A stretch of 64,000 bases of DNA from Phyllostachys edulis (Eukaryota > Streptophyta > Magnoliopsida > Poales > Poaceae): assembly GCA_036346405.1 (NCBI GenBank), contig CM070559.1, positions 43,952,518 through 44,016,517 on the forward strand. Direction: 5' to 3'. How positions within the stretch are numbered: the first letter of the stretch is position 1; every line of letters starts with the position of its first letter. Under the pieces are notes generated by a model that was not told the origin of the DNA, did no database searches, and saw only the letters and a program-made list of their open reading frames with translations. A program made the translations under genes and the position numbers. This document shows, piece by piece, positions 1-13,200 of this stretch.

Positions 1-700
1 TAAAATCAGATTTCGCAATTTGCATATACAGTGTAGATGATTTTGCTCGGTCGGGCAGTAGTTGGCCACAGAACTGGAGTCCGATTTCTCATAGGGGGAA
101 GCCACTTTCCTCATAGTGGAATGCGCAAGGTGCATAGGCTGCTACGAGTAGACCACGGGACAAGCCACGTCTGCGTCGAATACAACCAAACAATTTCCCG
201 TGCCCCTAGGCTTGATAATGACAAATCGTTGCCAGGTCACGAACTCGTAGCCTTTTGTCAATCATCTTTATAGTACTTTCCCTGCATCGACGTATCATTG
301 TAGGTGTAGCCTCCTGCTGCATGCCCAGATGCCCTACTCCAAAGCAGGCATGGCAACAACAATGTTAGTCATGGCTTTTCAGGATATCGCGTTCTAGCAC
401 TAGATGTTAAATATGGCAAGAGATAGACGAGAGATCGGATAAAATCAGCTACTTTTTTCAAAGTGCTGGTTCAGTTTTACATCTATTTTCCTTTCCTCGG
501 TTTCCCAAACCTTCATGTATTCTAAGCAGGTTCTAAGCCAAACAACGATATAACGAGTACAGTACGTACAGTAGCGTCAAAATGGCATTTTCAGTCAAAA
601 TATGCAGCAAACAAAACTTGGAAACATGAACTAATTAAAAATATTAAAGAAAGGAGGACGATGGAGTAAACAGGTGAGGAAAGACAAGCCCTAATCAATA
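1..700. other. Host-like intergenic DNA, no gene seen
   Basis: No open frame here resembles a known protein, and the longest (about 78 codons near the left edge) has no recognisable motif or splice context. The sequence is moderately AT-rich. It probably belongs to the original locus because it lies outside every transposon boundary I could define. Nothing else is supported. Confidence 0.4.
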
Positions 701-1379
701 TGAGTTAGTTCCTTATTTGCCATTGAAAGTTGACGGACTCCCCAAAATACTATCGAAAAATTAATCATCCCTTTTTTACCATTCGTTTTCAACTTCTCTT
801 CCTTTTTTGCCACTCCCGTGAGTTGACCGTGGACTTGGCCTTTGACTTGGACGCGAAAAGACGTTTTTGCCCCTAAGTGTAGTTAGTAATGCTAAGATCT
901 TTAGGGAATTATTTGACATAGCAATATAGTTCCAAAAATTATGAAATTTTTAGGGGAAGTTTCTAACATAGTGTAGATTATTGTGCAATTTTTATAGGGT
1001 TTTAGTTTCAACATGTTTTTCTCTAAAAATATTTCAAGTTACAACCGAAACTTGAAAGATTTTTAGAGAAAAACATGTTGCAATTAAAATACTATAAAAA
1101 TTACAAAATAATCTACACTATGTCAGAAACTTCTCCTAAAATTTTTATAATTTTTGGAACTACATTACTATGTCAAACAATTCTCTACAGATCTCAGCAT
1201 ACTTAAGGGCAAAATTGTCTTTTCACGTCCAAGTCAATGGCCAAGTCCACGATTAACTCACGGGAGTGGCAAAAAAGGGAGAGAAGTTAGGAACGAGTGG
1301 TAAAAAAGGGATGAGCAATTTTTCGATGGCATTTTGGGGGAGCCCACCAACTTCCAATAGCAAATAAGGAATTAACCCA
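701..1379. mobile_element. Foldback MITE with ~330-bp inverted arms
   Basis: The left arm from TGAGTTAGTTCCTTATTTGC reads as the near-perfect reverse complement of the right arm, which ends near GGAATTAACCCA. The two arms match through the GTCAAGTCC-type stretches and meet near 1040. The whole element could therefore fold into one long hairpin. A 7-bp imperfect duplication (ATCAATA at 694-700, ATCAACA at 1380-1386) flanks it and may be the target-site duplication. There is no coding capacity, so it must have been moved in trans. The superfamily is not certain; Mutator-type or PIF-type foldback elements are both possible. Confidence 0.75.
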
Positions 1380-1441
1380 ATCAACATTGGGACTCCTCAC
1401 GCACTGTTTTCGATTCATCACATCGTAACTTTCTTAGCTCA

Positions 1442-1889
1442 ATCGAAAATGATTTTTCTAAGCAATCAATTGAGGTTTTATTCAAATCTATATCTTGTTT
1501 GTAGAAGTGGAGAAATCTGATTAAAGAAGGGGATCAAGAGGACTTGGACTCTGTGATTATCCTGACCGAAGACTGGATTCATGCTTCTGGAGGCGGAAAG
1601 ACTCACTGAGTCAGTTTTTGTAATAGCTTAGCGGTAGTTCTGTTGCAGGCAATTAGTTAATTTGCCTTTTGCCTGTACTGGAGATAGTTGCTGCTTTTGC
1701 CTTGTGAGATTTGCTACCAGCTGAAAGTTAGAATAGTGTTATGCATAGTTTCTGTTTGGTTGTTTTGGTCTTGCTATGGTTGTAAACTAGTATCTCCAGT
1801 GTTTCTTTCTTTGTTACTGCTGTAAGAACTCTATTTGGTTTTATATAAAAGCTGGGTGCATGTGCCTTTTCAAAAAAACAAAAACAAAA
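1442..1889 (+). mobile_element. 5'-truncated LINE (L1-type) 3' end
   Basis: The segment is bracketed by a perfect 15-bp duplication, AACTTTCTTAGCTCA, at 1427-1441 and 1890-1904, and it ends in an A-rich tail. Both are the signature of target-primed reverse transcription. The first 160 bases read as the C-terminal end of a plant LINE ORF2 (WRNLIKEGDQEDLDSVI) up to a stop near 1608. The remainder is a typical LINE 3' UTR (TATAAAAGCTGGG before the tail). It is a dead fragment lacking endonuclease and reverse transcriptase. The perfect duplication suggests a fairly recent insertion. Confidence 0.8.
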
Positions 1890-1904
1890 AACTTTCTTAG
1901 CTCA

Positions 1905-2364
1905 TTCCATGACGTCTTGACATCAGAAAGAAAAAAAAAAAGGAGCCTCCTTTTCTTACCTTCGTTGAAGAAAGCAAAGTGTACGTAAAACCATACTCTT
2001 CAAATTAACTTTGCGATCATTCATGCACAACTGCTAATCCTAAGTAAATTCAGAAGCGAATTAATTCACCTTATCTATAAATTAAAAGAGGCCGGAGGGA
2101 GTACATAAGTAAATTTAGGAGCCAATTCACTCGATCAATCTTTTCACATATTTGCCATTATCAATCTTACGATCTTAGTAATGAGCATGTACATCCATAT
2201 CATAGTTTTACAGCTATGTTGTTTACGGACCATAAAGCCAGTGTGTGCTCATTCATCAATGTTTTTACCCCTGGTCTTCATAGATGCATGAGAAGGTTTG
2301 AGAATCTGTGAAGACATGTACGTGACCGGAGCGTGGGCAGAGATCTACACATACGCGCTAGGGC
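1905..2364. other. Intergenic DNA with a Stowaway-like end
   Basis: No gene is visible. GGCCGGAGGGAGTACATAAG near 2090-2110 resembles the terminal GGACGGAGGGAGTA of grass Stowaway/Tourist-type MITEs, but I cannot find a matching left end, so this is at most a fragment. Confidence 0.3.
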
Positions 2365-3550
2365 AAATGTGTCACCCCAAAAATTTCAAAATTTTGAATT
2401 TATTTGAATTTTAGTCGAATTTGGAGTTTTTGCCAAAACCAGAAAGAAATCGCCAAAAGCCGCTTTTCCCTTTCTGGAAATACGTCTTCCCGGTTGGGAG
2501 GCATACTCCACGCATCCGTTTTCTCCCCTGTTCCCCTCTGCCTCGCGTCATGCCGCCGTTTGCGCGTGCCCATGCCGCCTCGGCCTCCCGTCGTCTTCGC
2601 TCGCGCTAGCACCCGCCACATCACCTTGCTACCTTGCGCCGGCATTAAACGTCGCTAGCGCCGCACCTCCTCCGCCGTTGATTTGCGTCTTTGCCACCAC
2701 TCAACGCTAGCGCAACCGCCGCTTCTCTGTATTTGCCTCAACACCGTCGCGATGGGAGATGGCGACTCTGCACCGCCAAAGATGCGCTTCCTCACCCACG
2801 AAGACCGTCCGACCGTCCACGTCACCGCCTCATGCCGCCTCTATTGCCACCGCCTTCACTCGTGCTTAAAGTCGAGCCCGACGACTTCATCATCTTCTTC
2901 AGCGTCGCAACACACCCACATCCCTTGCTGCCGCCGCACCCGAAATCCCCTCGATAAGCCCCTTCCCGATTCGCCATCTCTGTCCACGCATCCACCCAAT
3001 CGACGGCACTTTTAGCACCACCTCATACCTGTGAACATGCCCCTGTGCTCCAAGCCGAGTCTCCCCGCCGCCAACTTGTTGTCACCATGCACCACCGCCT
3101 CGCCACCCATGGCCACTGTCTCTAGAACGCCTCAGACCTCCCCGAGCTTCATCATCACCACCATCGTGATTCCCTTGCCTACTGGTGCTCACGCACTGGT
3201 CAATTTGACTGGGACGCAGACGAAGCCTCGTGGCACCACTCCCCTGTTCTAGTCCTATGCCACCGCCACTGCCAAAGCTGCTCTGAGCCACTTCAGCACG
3301 CGTGAGTGCCCAAAATGAGTTGCTCATGCCCTGTAGGTGCTCGCCGCACCACCCACCGCCGTCGCAATCGTCGTCGCCTTCTCCTCTGGCTCAGGAACCA
3401 TAGGAGCGAGCTCCAGGCCCACTTACATGAGCTGGGCCGCATGCCCCTATGGGCCGTAGAGATGGGTTGGGGAAGCTAGCCCAAACCGGCTTCCAGACGA
3501 GCCAACAAGCCAGGCTAGAATAGTGTTGAGCGACACTGTGCAACCCGAAC

Positions 3551-4070
3551 ACTGTTGCAAGCCCAATCCAACAGAGCCCAACGTTGTTCACCCAAGGCCC
3601 AACATTGTGCAACCCAACAGTAACCAGTCCAAACCCGTTACTATTCACCAAACTCGACCCATTAGGAATAGTATCAACCCGATATTGTTCACATGACCCA
3701 TTACTGTTCACCCAGTCCCCAGACCCGTTACACACACACACATATTGGAGTATGCTCCGATAGATCAAGAGGTATTATCATACGATTTAAGTGATTATGA
3801 GAAGTGAGAGTATGCACTGTTGCAAGCCCAATCCAACAGAGCCCAACGTTGTTCACCCAAGGCCCAACATTGTGCAACCCAACAGTAACCAGTCCAAACC
3901 CGTTACTGTTCACAAAACCCGACCCGTTAGGAATAGTATCAACCCGATATTGTTCACATGACCCATTACTGTTCACCCAGTCCCCAGACCCGTTACACAC
4001 ACACATATTGGAGTATGCTCCGATAGATCAAGAGGTATTATCATACGATTTAAGTGATTATGAGAAGTGA
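3551..4070. repeat. 265-bp tandem duplication, two copies
   Basis: The stretch starting ACTGTTGCAAGCCCAATCC at 3551 recurs at 3816 with only a few differences, including a two-base shortening in the CA run. Within each copy the motifs GTTACTGTTCACC and CCCAACATTGTGCAACCC recur at short spacing, so the unit is itself repetitive. It lies in the 5' part of the long solo LTR. Confidence 0.85.
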
Positions 4071-4095
4071 GTATGTACTCTAAGAGTACCATACC

Positions 4096-4221
<126 letters not shown>

Positions 4222-4454
4222 ACCAAGACCTAATCGAGCTACCCCTATGGGCGCTAAACAAACCATTTTGGCTCACTAACCCACGTGTGGCGCCATCGTC
4301 CAATCTTGTTTGTATGGCGAGGTCGAAGGTAATTGTGATAGTAATTTTATTCTTGTGTTTATATTTTTTACGATTGTTTCATACGGCGCATGGTTTGGAT
4401 GTGCCATAAATCTTTTTGTAGCAGTACACTACTACGAAATGCTATATTTGGGCC

Positions 4455-4775
4455 TTTGATCACGGGCGGTTCGCCCATCAAACCGTCATATAAACACAAT
4501 CTCGAGCGGTTTTTGTTACCCACCGTCGTGTTATTCTCGCGCTAAAACCGTGCGTGAAGATGTCATATCACGAGCGGTTCATATTTAGAACCGTCGTGAT
4601 ACTTCACGAGGCGGTTCCAAACATGAACCGCGTCTGTGATATTACCCAATATCCTGAGCGGTTTTTAGAACCGTCTGTGATACTTCTGAGGCGGTTCCTA
4701 ACTATGAACCGCTCGTGATATTGCCCAATATCACAGGCGGGTTTGTTAAAACCGTCCGTGATAATTAACTCATCA
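4455..4775. repeat. CACTA-1 5' subterminal repeats
   Basis: Short inverted-repeat units of the form CGAGCGGTT...AACCG(T/C)...GTGAT recur every 30-50 bases. In CACTA elements such subterminal motifs are the binding sites of the TNPA-type protein that brings the two ends together. This copy uses a GAGCGGTT core, unlike the CAGACGGTT core of CACTA-2. Confidence 0.8.
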
Positions 4776-6970
4776 CGGCGTATATATATAACTCCGCCTC
4801 CCGGCCAAGCAGATATAGTCTTCTTGATCTCCATATCTCTGGCGCTACGATAGGTCCATCGCCGTTGCGTGCGGTTTGAGTACATCGCCTCACCTCACCG
4901 AGCTGGCTGGTCCATTTCAGTGTATATTGTCGCCGAGGAGCTTGCCGTCGCCTCTGTTCACCGACGACGACCCACCGCGCCTTGGACCTTCCCAGACTTT
5001 CATTGACACCTTCCTCGTGATCGAGGTGAGATCTTGAAAGCATAAGCATCCTTTAATTTGAGTAGTTTGACGTTTACGTCGAAATCGCTAGTTTCAGCGC
5101 CTCCATGTGGGACATCACCGTCGGTTCGCCTCGAGCAAGACCTTAGGGCCGAAAGCCACGACTATATAGCAATGCGATGTCACCCTAAGCCCAGATTTGA
5201 GCTTCAAATTAATCCTCTGTTTTTAATCATTTAGTTAATAAACTAACGAGTCTATGACATGTGGGATCGCCATAGATTTTATAAATAAAATCATGAAATA
5301 AAAATGAGTCAGCGACAAGTAGGGCCCACATGTAAGTTAATAAAATCCGAAAAATGTAAAAATGAAAAATCGTAATTAAGCCTCGGAAAATACGCTTTGA
5401 AAGTCATCACCCTTTTATTTATTTTCGGGTTTTCAATCTGAACCGTGTGATGGACGAAGTTGGATGTACACCGAGAACCGTGTGAGTGAAGAGTACATTA
5501 ATGGCGGTGTGCCTTTTACAAGAGGCGCCGAGGAGGATATGTTGAATAAGGCGAATATATGTCTTGTCCATGCATTATTGCGAGAATCTGAAGATGTTTA
5601 ACAACCGAAACACAGATCGAAGCACACTTGATTGAAGGGGTTTCAAAAGGGTTATACATGTTGGACGACCACGGTGAAGAGCATATTATCAGAAGTCAAC
5701 GATATGCATATTATCTGAAGTCAACGATATCTTGCGAATGATGTCGATTGTTGTTCGATTCGGATAGGTCGCGCGATGACAATCTAGATCGAGATGCTTC
5801 GCGATGCGAAGGAAGCGTGATGAGAGGGAGTATGTTCGATTCGAGGCGTGATGGAGGACTCGGAGAAACCTTTGTTCCGGCCGCAAGTCGGAATACACAA
5901 GGTTGTCATCCGTGCTTAAGCTGCTGAAATTGAAGGCAAGCAGCGGTTGTTCCGACAAGAGTTTCCGAGTCTGTTAGGTCTCTTAGCGGACATGCTTAGG
6001 AGAAATGAGTTGCCCAAAACCACCTACAAAGCCAAAAGGTTCTTTGTCCATTGGGAATGGAAGTAGAAAGAATACATGCATGTCCGAACGATCAGTATCC
6101 TCTACCGTAACGAGTATACAAACATGCATGTATGTCGATTGTGCAACGCATCCCGATACAAGCGTAAAGCAATCGGATGACGACGAGGAATCGAGGTGAA
6201 GAAAGGACCTCTGCTAAGGTGGCGTGGTATCTTCTGTAATTCCCCGTTTGAAGCGGTTTTTGCGAACCCAAAGAATGCAAAAGCTAGCAGTATTGGCACT
6301 CGAGAGGAGCGTAAGAATGACGGAAAATTAAGACACCTGCTGATTCCGCCCGGTGGAGAAACATCGATAGGAGGTTTGCGGACTTGGTCGGAACCGAGGA
6401 ATATAAGGTTTGGATTGAGTGCGGATGGAATGAATCCTTTCGGTAACATGAGCAATGACATAGCACTTGGCCGTGGCGCTCTGTATCTACAACCTTCCTC
6501 CTTGGTTGTGTATGAAGCGGAAGTATATTTTGTTGTCGATACTTATCCAAGGGCGAAGCAACACTGGGAATGATATTGATGTGTACCTAGCACCATTGAT
6601 GGAAGATCTAAAAATCTTGTGGATTGAAGGAATGCATGTATGGGATGCGTACAAGCGAGAGAACTTCACTACGTTCCTTGTTGTTACGCACCATAAATGA
6701 TTATCTGCCCTTGCTAATCTGTCGGGCGAGTACAAAAAGGGCCAAAGCACTGTACTCCTTTGCTTAGATGATACCGAGAGTGTGTGGTGAATCACTCGCG
6801 CAAAACCGTGTACATGCGTCATCGTAGGTTCCTTGGAGGGCTCACCCATACCGCAGGATGAAGAAACAATTGACGGAGAGAAGGAGGACGATTCGGCTCC
6901 AAGGCATTTAAGCGGAAAAAGAGGTCTATGATATGGTTAAGGATTTAGATGTTGTGCTTGGAAAGGGATG

Positions 6971-7698
6971 TGGCGAGGATATAATAATCCTCATTTTACC
7001 TTTTATCTATAATTTTTATTATAGGTAAATATGGCGTCATGTGAACCCCGAGTGTACCCTTAATGTTATGAAGGAAGAACCAAATGGATGGTCGTAAGTT
7101 CTTCTCGACCACCCCCATAGTCGTAAGTTATGCTACGACTATCCCATAGTCGTAAGTCTTGCTACGACTACCTCATAATCGTAGATTCCTCTCGACTAGG
7201 TCAGCCACGACCACCTTATAATCAAATGAACCTGCGAGACAAGTGGGTCTTATTGATTAAGGGATTCAAACGATCATCATCTGTTGTTATTCTCTGAGAA
7301 TAATGGCACGTAATACCCATTATCTACGGTATATAGTCATTGAGCGACGTGGAGGAATTAATACACGGTAATTACTACCAACATGCTTGAATTAGGAGGT
7401 GATGGGCGCCGCTTTACTTGGAGCTTGCCGCTCCTTCACGTACTATAAAAGGCGGCAACTAGAGAAAGGAGAGAGGATCGAGCCATCGGGAATACAAGCA
7501 CTATCTGTAATAGTCTTAGTTTTCCCCCGATTGTTCGATATACACTCAATACCATACACACAGGGAGTAGGGTTGTTATTCTCTCCGGAGAAGGCCGAAC
7601 ACTGTATAAAAATTCCGTGTCAATCTCTCTGCATGATTCTATTCTAGGAGACCCCGAATCAAACAATCTTTCGTAAGTTCGGTTCTAAAACACCGATA
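6971..7698 (+). repeat. 5' LTR of Tat-like element
   Basis: It starts TGGCGAGG and ends ACACCGATA, 728 bp. It contains several copies of a GTCGTAAGT...CTACGAC inverted motif (about 7095-7215) and a TATA-like TACTATAAAAGGCGG near 7440 that would serve as the promoter. It differs from the 3' LTR mostly by single-base gaps. Confidence 0.9.
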
Positions 7699-7720
7699 GT
7701 TGGCGCCCGACCGTGGGGAT
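7699..7720 (+). other. Primer-binding site
   Basis: TTGGCGCCCGACCGTGGGGA follows the 5' LTR directly. TGGCGCC at this position matches the 3' end of a plant tRNA (tRNA-Asp type is the likeliest by resemblance) used to prime minus-strand DNA synthesis. Confidence 0.75.
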
Positions 7721-7773
7721 CTTCGGTAATTTCTTGTCAAACATTCTCTCTGTTTTCCAAATCTCATGCACTC

Positions 7774-9960
7774 ATGGCGGAGAATGGAGCGAGGAAGCTG
7801 GTTCGACTTGGCGGTCACGCAAGCGTCGACATGGATGCGGGATTCGATTCTGAACCAAGTGATGACTCATCCTATGGCATTCTTGCCTCAGGGATCTTCC
7901 CACAGATCCGAGGAGACAATGTCGCCGGTGGAGTTGAGGAGGATCCTTATCCCCCTGTGAGACGTCCAAGAGAGGAATCTACCCTCTCAAGGGGCAAGGG
8001 TCAATCGACCGGGACCACACCAGTGGACTCACGACCGACGAGAGTTTTTCCTCGAAGTGTCCAAGTTCCCCTAAGGCGGTCCGACTTGGTGAGGCAAGCT
8101 CTAGAAGCCATAATTCTGGGACTTCACCGGCATCTGGTGATTCTCTCTCTCTGGATAACGCCAGAGAAAGCGGGATCAAGCATGCTTTTCCTGCAAATTC
8201 GACCATCTCTCCATGAGTCACACTGCCGACGGAGCAGTTATAACCGGACTTCCCTACTTGGAGGATTACTCCAAGTCGCCAGATGGTGTCTCTCGGCGAC
8301 TCCTCAAGCGGAGGCCTCGGCGCAAGTGAGAATCATCAGCGGAGGTCTTCGTCCTTCCTCGAGATCAAGATCACTCTTCTAGAGGCCGAGATGGAGACCC
8401 TTCCGAAGGTCACTGCTGCGCCCCTCGTGGCAATGGCGAGGACACCACCAGCTGGCGGACACGACCAGCGCCTTCATGAGCGCCAGGAAATCCTCGACAT
8501 TCTCGCTTCATTGAGGCAATCTCAAGAGTCTAACATGGAAAATCTTGAGGCAATTGAAGGAAGAAGATTGAAGCTCGGAAGAATTTGCAGGCGTATTCAA
8601 TATCAATCGGAGGAAGCTCGAGAGCTCAAGCACATCAATGATTTGCTCGAGAATCCAACTCAAGAGCTAGCCCGAGCGCCAAGCTCGACCTCTTCATTTG
8701 AAGAGATCGCACAAAACCGAGTACAATGAAAAAATTTGGAAGCTCCTCGTCGACATCATTCAAGTAGTCGTACCCATACGACTTCTTCTGCTACCGATCA
8801 ATCCAACATATCACCGCGTAGAAATCGGTATAGCAACAAGAAGTCGTGTCGATCTCCTACTCGAAGAAATGTCTTTCAAATGGTGATGATCAACAAGCTC
8901 CTCGGAAGGTGATCGTTCACCACTCCGACATGGAAATCTGCAGCGGCGAGATAAACTACGAGTATTCCCTCAGAGGACCGAGACCTATTACAGTCGGGTC
9001 AACTTATTCTTGGGTATCGTCGAGTACGACCACCGATGATATCAACCCTTCTTTTACGCAAAGGAGGCGTCAAGAAGTCATTCTTGGATGTCGGGCATTC
9101 TCGCTTTGATCTCCGAATTGTTCAGCCACCTCGTTTTCGACCGGTGAACATGGAGAAGTTTGATGGTTCCCAAAATCCCATCGAATTCCTTCAAATTTAC
9201 TAGCAATTGTTCGAGCGGCGGGAGGAGGAGAGCATGTGATGGCAAATTACCTTCCAAGCGTGCTCGAAGGATCTCGCTCGATCGTGGTTACTAAACCAAC
9301 CACTCGAGTCGATCTATTCTTGGCAACATCTCTGCGATCTTCTCTTGGCAAATTTCAAGGCACATACAATGCATACGGAAAGGAGGGCGACTTGCACGGA
9401 TGAGACGAGCGACAACGAGACATTGCGCGATTCATCAAGCGCTTGATCCAGTTCAGTAACTCAATTAGGAAGTTTCGATTCATCATCATCGGGGCTTTCA
9501 GCGAGGAGTCCGTAGTAGAAGGATAACAGAGGATATTGCTTTAAATCCTCCTATACATCGCCGAACTCTTCGAAATGGCCGATCGATATGCTACTGCCTC
9601 TTAGGCGGTCGAGTGGAACAACACAATCGATCGTGAAGACAATCCATCTCGAGAGCCAGGCGAAGTTGGTAAGAAGAAGGATAAGAAAGCAAAAAAGTCC
9701 AAGAATAAGATGAAGGGTCAAAAACCCAGCGGTTCCAAGGAGGTATTGGCTGTGAATGATAAAGAGCCACGCACATCAAGCCACACTCAAGCGAGAGGCA
9801 AAGGTAAGCGCATACGATCGGAAAAATGATAAGCCTAGGTGGTGTCCTTTCCATAAAAAGGAAGGGCATGACCTTCAAGAATCTAGGGTCTTCAGCGAAA
9901 GCTTGAAGACTACTACAGCGACAAGGACCACTTCCCATCCTCGGCGGTAGGTCAAACAAG
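7774..9960 (+). pseudogene. gag of Tat-like element (decayed)
   Basis: The frame opens at ATG 7774 (MAENGARKLVRLGG) and stays open for about 200 codons before shifting. A gag-core segment is readable at about 9147-9205 (MEKFDGSQNPIEFLQIY), which matches the retrotransposon gag domain of grass gypsy elements. A CCHC-like knuckle lies at about 9838-9885 (WCPFHKKEGHDLQES), with the last cysteine replaced. Frame changes are frequent, so no capsid protein can be made. The product would be the structural protein of the cytoplasmic particle. Confidence 0.75.
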
Positions 9961-10225
9961 TGGTCATAAATCTTGAGATGGCGAAGAGGAGATCTGTTCG
10001 GGATCCGCAACACACCATTGAACACATCTACGGGATCATCGGCATATGAATCAAAGCGGCGACTCAAGGTCACGAACGCGAGGTAAACTCCATAGATCCT
10101 CCTCTCGTCAATAAATTATCGAAGTGGTGGAAGTCACCATTTCTTTGAGAAGAGTGATCGCCCGATCCTTCGACTCGACAGTCGATACCAATCGTGGTCG
10201 AACCCACCATCAACAATTGTCGGGT

Positions 10226-13200
10226 CAATCGAGTTTTGGTTGATGGTGGAAGCTCGTTAAATATTTTATTCTGAGTGCCCCAGATGACATGCAAGTACCG
10301 GGACCAAAGTAAGACCGATGCGATACTCTTTCCATGGGATTGTCTGGGGATCTTGACCAAACCAATTGGTCAAGTTTCTCTTCCTTTAACATTTGGTTCA
10401 CCAAGTAATTTCGAGACGAGAAAATCTCCTTTGATGTGGTCGATTTCGATCTGACATATAACGCCATACTCGGACGACCAACTTTGGCAAAATTCCTAAT
10501 GGCTACTCATTATGGATATCAATGTATTAAGATGCCAGGTCCCAAAGGAGTAATTACAATCCATTGTGACAAGAAGATGGCGCATACTGCGATAGTCGAT
10601 CCCTTGAGATGGTAGGACAAATACCAACTCGAGAAGAAAGTCGACCTTCGACTAGCAAGTGAAGCCTAAAAACTACACCAAAGCCAAGCGACAAAGTCAA
10701 AGAGGTTCCTCACGGGCCAGGGAGCCCTCGAAGGCTGCTCAGCATCGAGGATACTTCCGACCCCAAATAGGAAGGCGCCCTCATCACCTTCCTCCGAGCT
10801 AGCAGATGTATTAGCGTGGCAAGCATCCGACATGCGGAGTCCCGGGGAGGTGATCGAGCCTGTGCTAGCCTTACGGCACGACAAAGTACCCGTAAAACAA
10901 AAATTGCGGAGATTTGCCTGATCGGCGAGATGCTATTAAATCGAAATTGGATAAGCTACTTAAGCGGGCTTTATAAGAGGTCAACCATCGAGAATGGTTG
11001 GCTAACCTGTAATGGTTAGAAAGTCAAGCGGCAAATGGCGTATGTGCGTGAGACTTTCTTGATCTTAATAAAGCTTGTCCAAAAACGATTTTCCTTTACC
11101 TCGTATCGATCGGTTGGTTGACTCTCTGCGGGTTGTGAAATGTTAAGTTTTTAGATGCATATTCGGATATCACCAGATTAATATGTGTCTAGGCGATGAA
11201 GAAAAGACGCATTTATTACACCATTTGGTATATTTTGCTATGTCAAAATGCCATTTGGTCTAAAAATGCGGCGCTTCTTTTCAGCGCTTGATGCGAGCAA
11301 CTTTTTCATCTCAATTAGGCGAAATCTAGAAGCCTATGTTGATGACTTAGTTGTCAAAAGCATCAAGAAACTTAATCATATTACCGACCTACAAGAAACA
11401 TTCGACAATCTCGAAAACATCGCTTAAAACTTAATCACGAGAAGTGTGTGTTTGGAATCTCTTGAAATTGCTTGGATTCCTAGTATCTATACGAGGAATT
11501 GAAGCGAATCAAAAGATAAAAGCCATTTTACAAATCGCCCTCAACTACGGAAAGAAGTCGAAACTCACTTTGGGTGCATGGCGGCTCTAAGTCGTTTCAT
11601 CGCACGATTGGGAGAAAAGGACTACCTTTCTTTAAACTTCTAAGGAGACACGAAAGTTTTGAGTGGTCGAATGAGGCAAGCGCTGCCTTTGAGGATGTCA
11701 AGAGGTACCTTCTGAGTGCTCCTATTACGGTCTCTCGAGGGCGGAAAAAGCGCTCTTGGTTTACCTAGGCGCACGCCACGAGCGATCGGTAGCGATCTTG
11801 GTTGTAGAAGCGTGAAAATGTACAGCGACCGGTTTACTACGTAAGTGAAGTTTTACACGGACCTAAGGCGTTACCCTCGGGTCCAAAAGCTTCATATGCC
11901 CTCCTCATGTCTTCGAGAAGCTGCGGCATTATTTTCAGCGCACAAACTAGTGTCTTGCCCGAGTTTCCTTGGGAGCGATCCTCCGAATAGGGAAGCGGCG
12001 GGATGCATGGCAAAATGGTCGGTCGAACTTGGGGAGTTCGACATCCATTCGTGTCGACGGCCGTTAAATCCCAGATCTTGGCGGACTTTGTCGCGAATGG
12101 ACAAATCTGAACACATTCGGGATCCCGATCTGATTCCCCGACTAGTGGGCGATGTACTTTGACGGGTCGCTTACTTTAAGTGGCTCGGGGGTGGTCTGGT
12201 ATCTCCTAGGAGAGACCTTAAAGTATGCCATACAATTAAACTTCGGGCCACTAATAATGTGGCGAGAATCGAAGGTTTGCTAGGTGGTATCTGACGTGGC
12301 GCTCTCGATTCGCCGACTACTCGTGAGAGGAGACTCTCAACTAGTCGTGAATCAAGTCGGTAAAAGTACCGGTGCTCTAACTTGACAATGTCTCGTACTT
12401 ATCGAATCGTAAGCTAGAAAAGCATTTTTAGGTTTGAGGCACAATTCATCCTCGAAAGGATAATTTCCTCGCAGACTAGCTTGCTCGAATAGCTTCTTCG
12501 GATCTGAAGTACCAAAAGGAGTCTTCTTGGAACAACTCGAAGCCTTCTCAGTCGAAGAGCGAGACACCTCCTATTGAGGCGACCTCTCTAGAATACGAGG
12601 ATACATGGATGGCGCCCATCTATGATTATCTTGAAGGGTTACATGCGAAGGCGATCTCGAGGCGGATCGCTTATCGAAAAGCCAAAATGTATACTTTGGT
12701 GAAGGAGTTCTCTATAAGCGAGGTACTCAAGGGGTGCTCATGCGATGCATTCATGAGCGAAGGATTAACACTCCTTCACGACATACATGGTGGCATTTGT
12801 GGAAATCATGCTTCCTCTGAGCGTTGGTCGGCAAGGCTTTTCGACAAGGTTTTCTTGTACATGACCCTATCGATGCTAAAGAGTTGGTTAAAAAGTGTGT
12901 CGATGCAATTTCATAGCGAGCAAATACACCAACCATTTCGGGCATTACAAACAATACCTCTATCTTGGCCTTTTGCAACTTTGGGGTCTTGATATCTTGG
13001 GACCGTTTCCTAAAGCTCCGGGAGGTTTGAGTTCCTTTGTGGCTATTGATCGTTCACAAAATGGATTGAAGCGAACACGTATTTGGGATAACAACGGAGC
13101 GACAAAAGCGGTTTATGATGAGATGCGTAATTACTCGATTTGGAGTACCAAGTCGAATAATTACAGATAATAGTAAGCAATTTTCGGCGCAAAATTTGAG

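Noticed and set aside
3973..4070. Second CACTA or MITE end near the 265-bp duplication
   Set aside because: The apparent repeat is explained by the tandem duplication and has no inverted ends.
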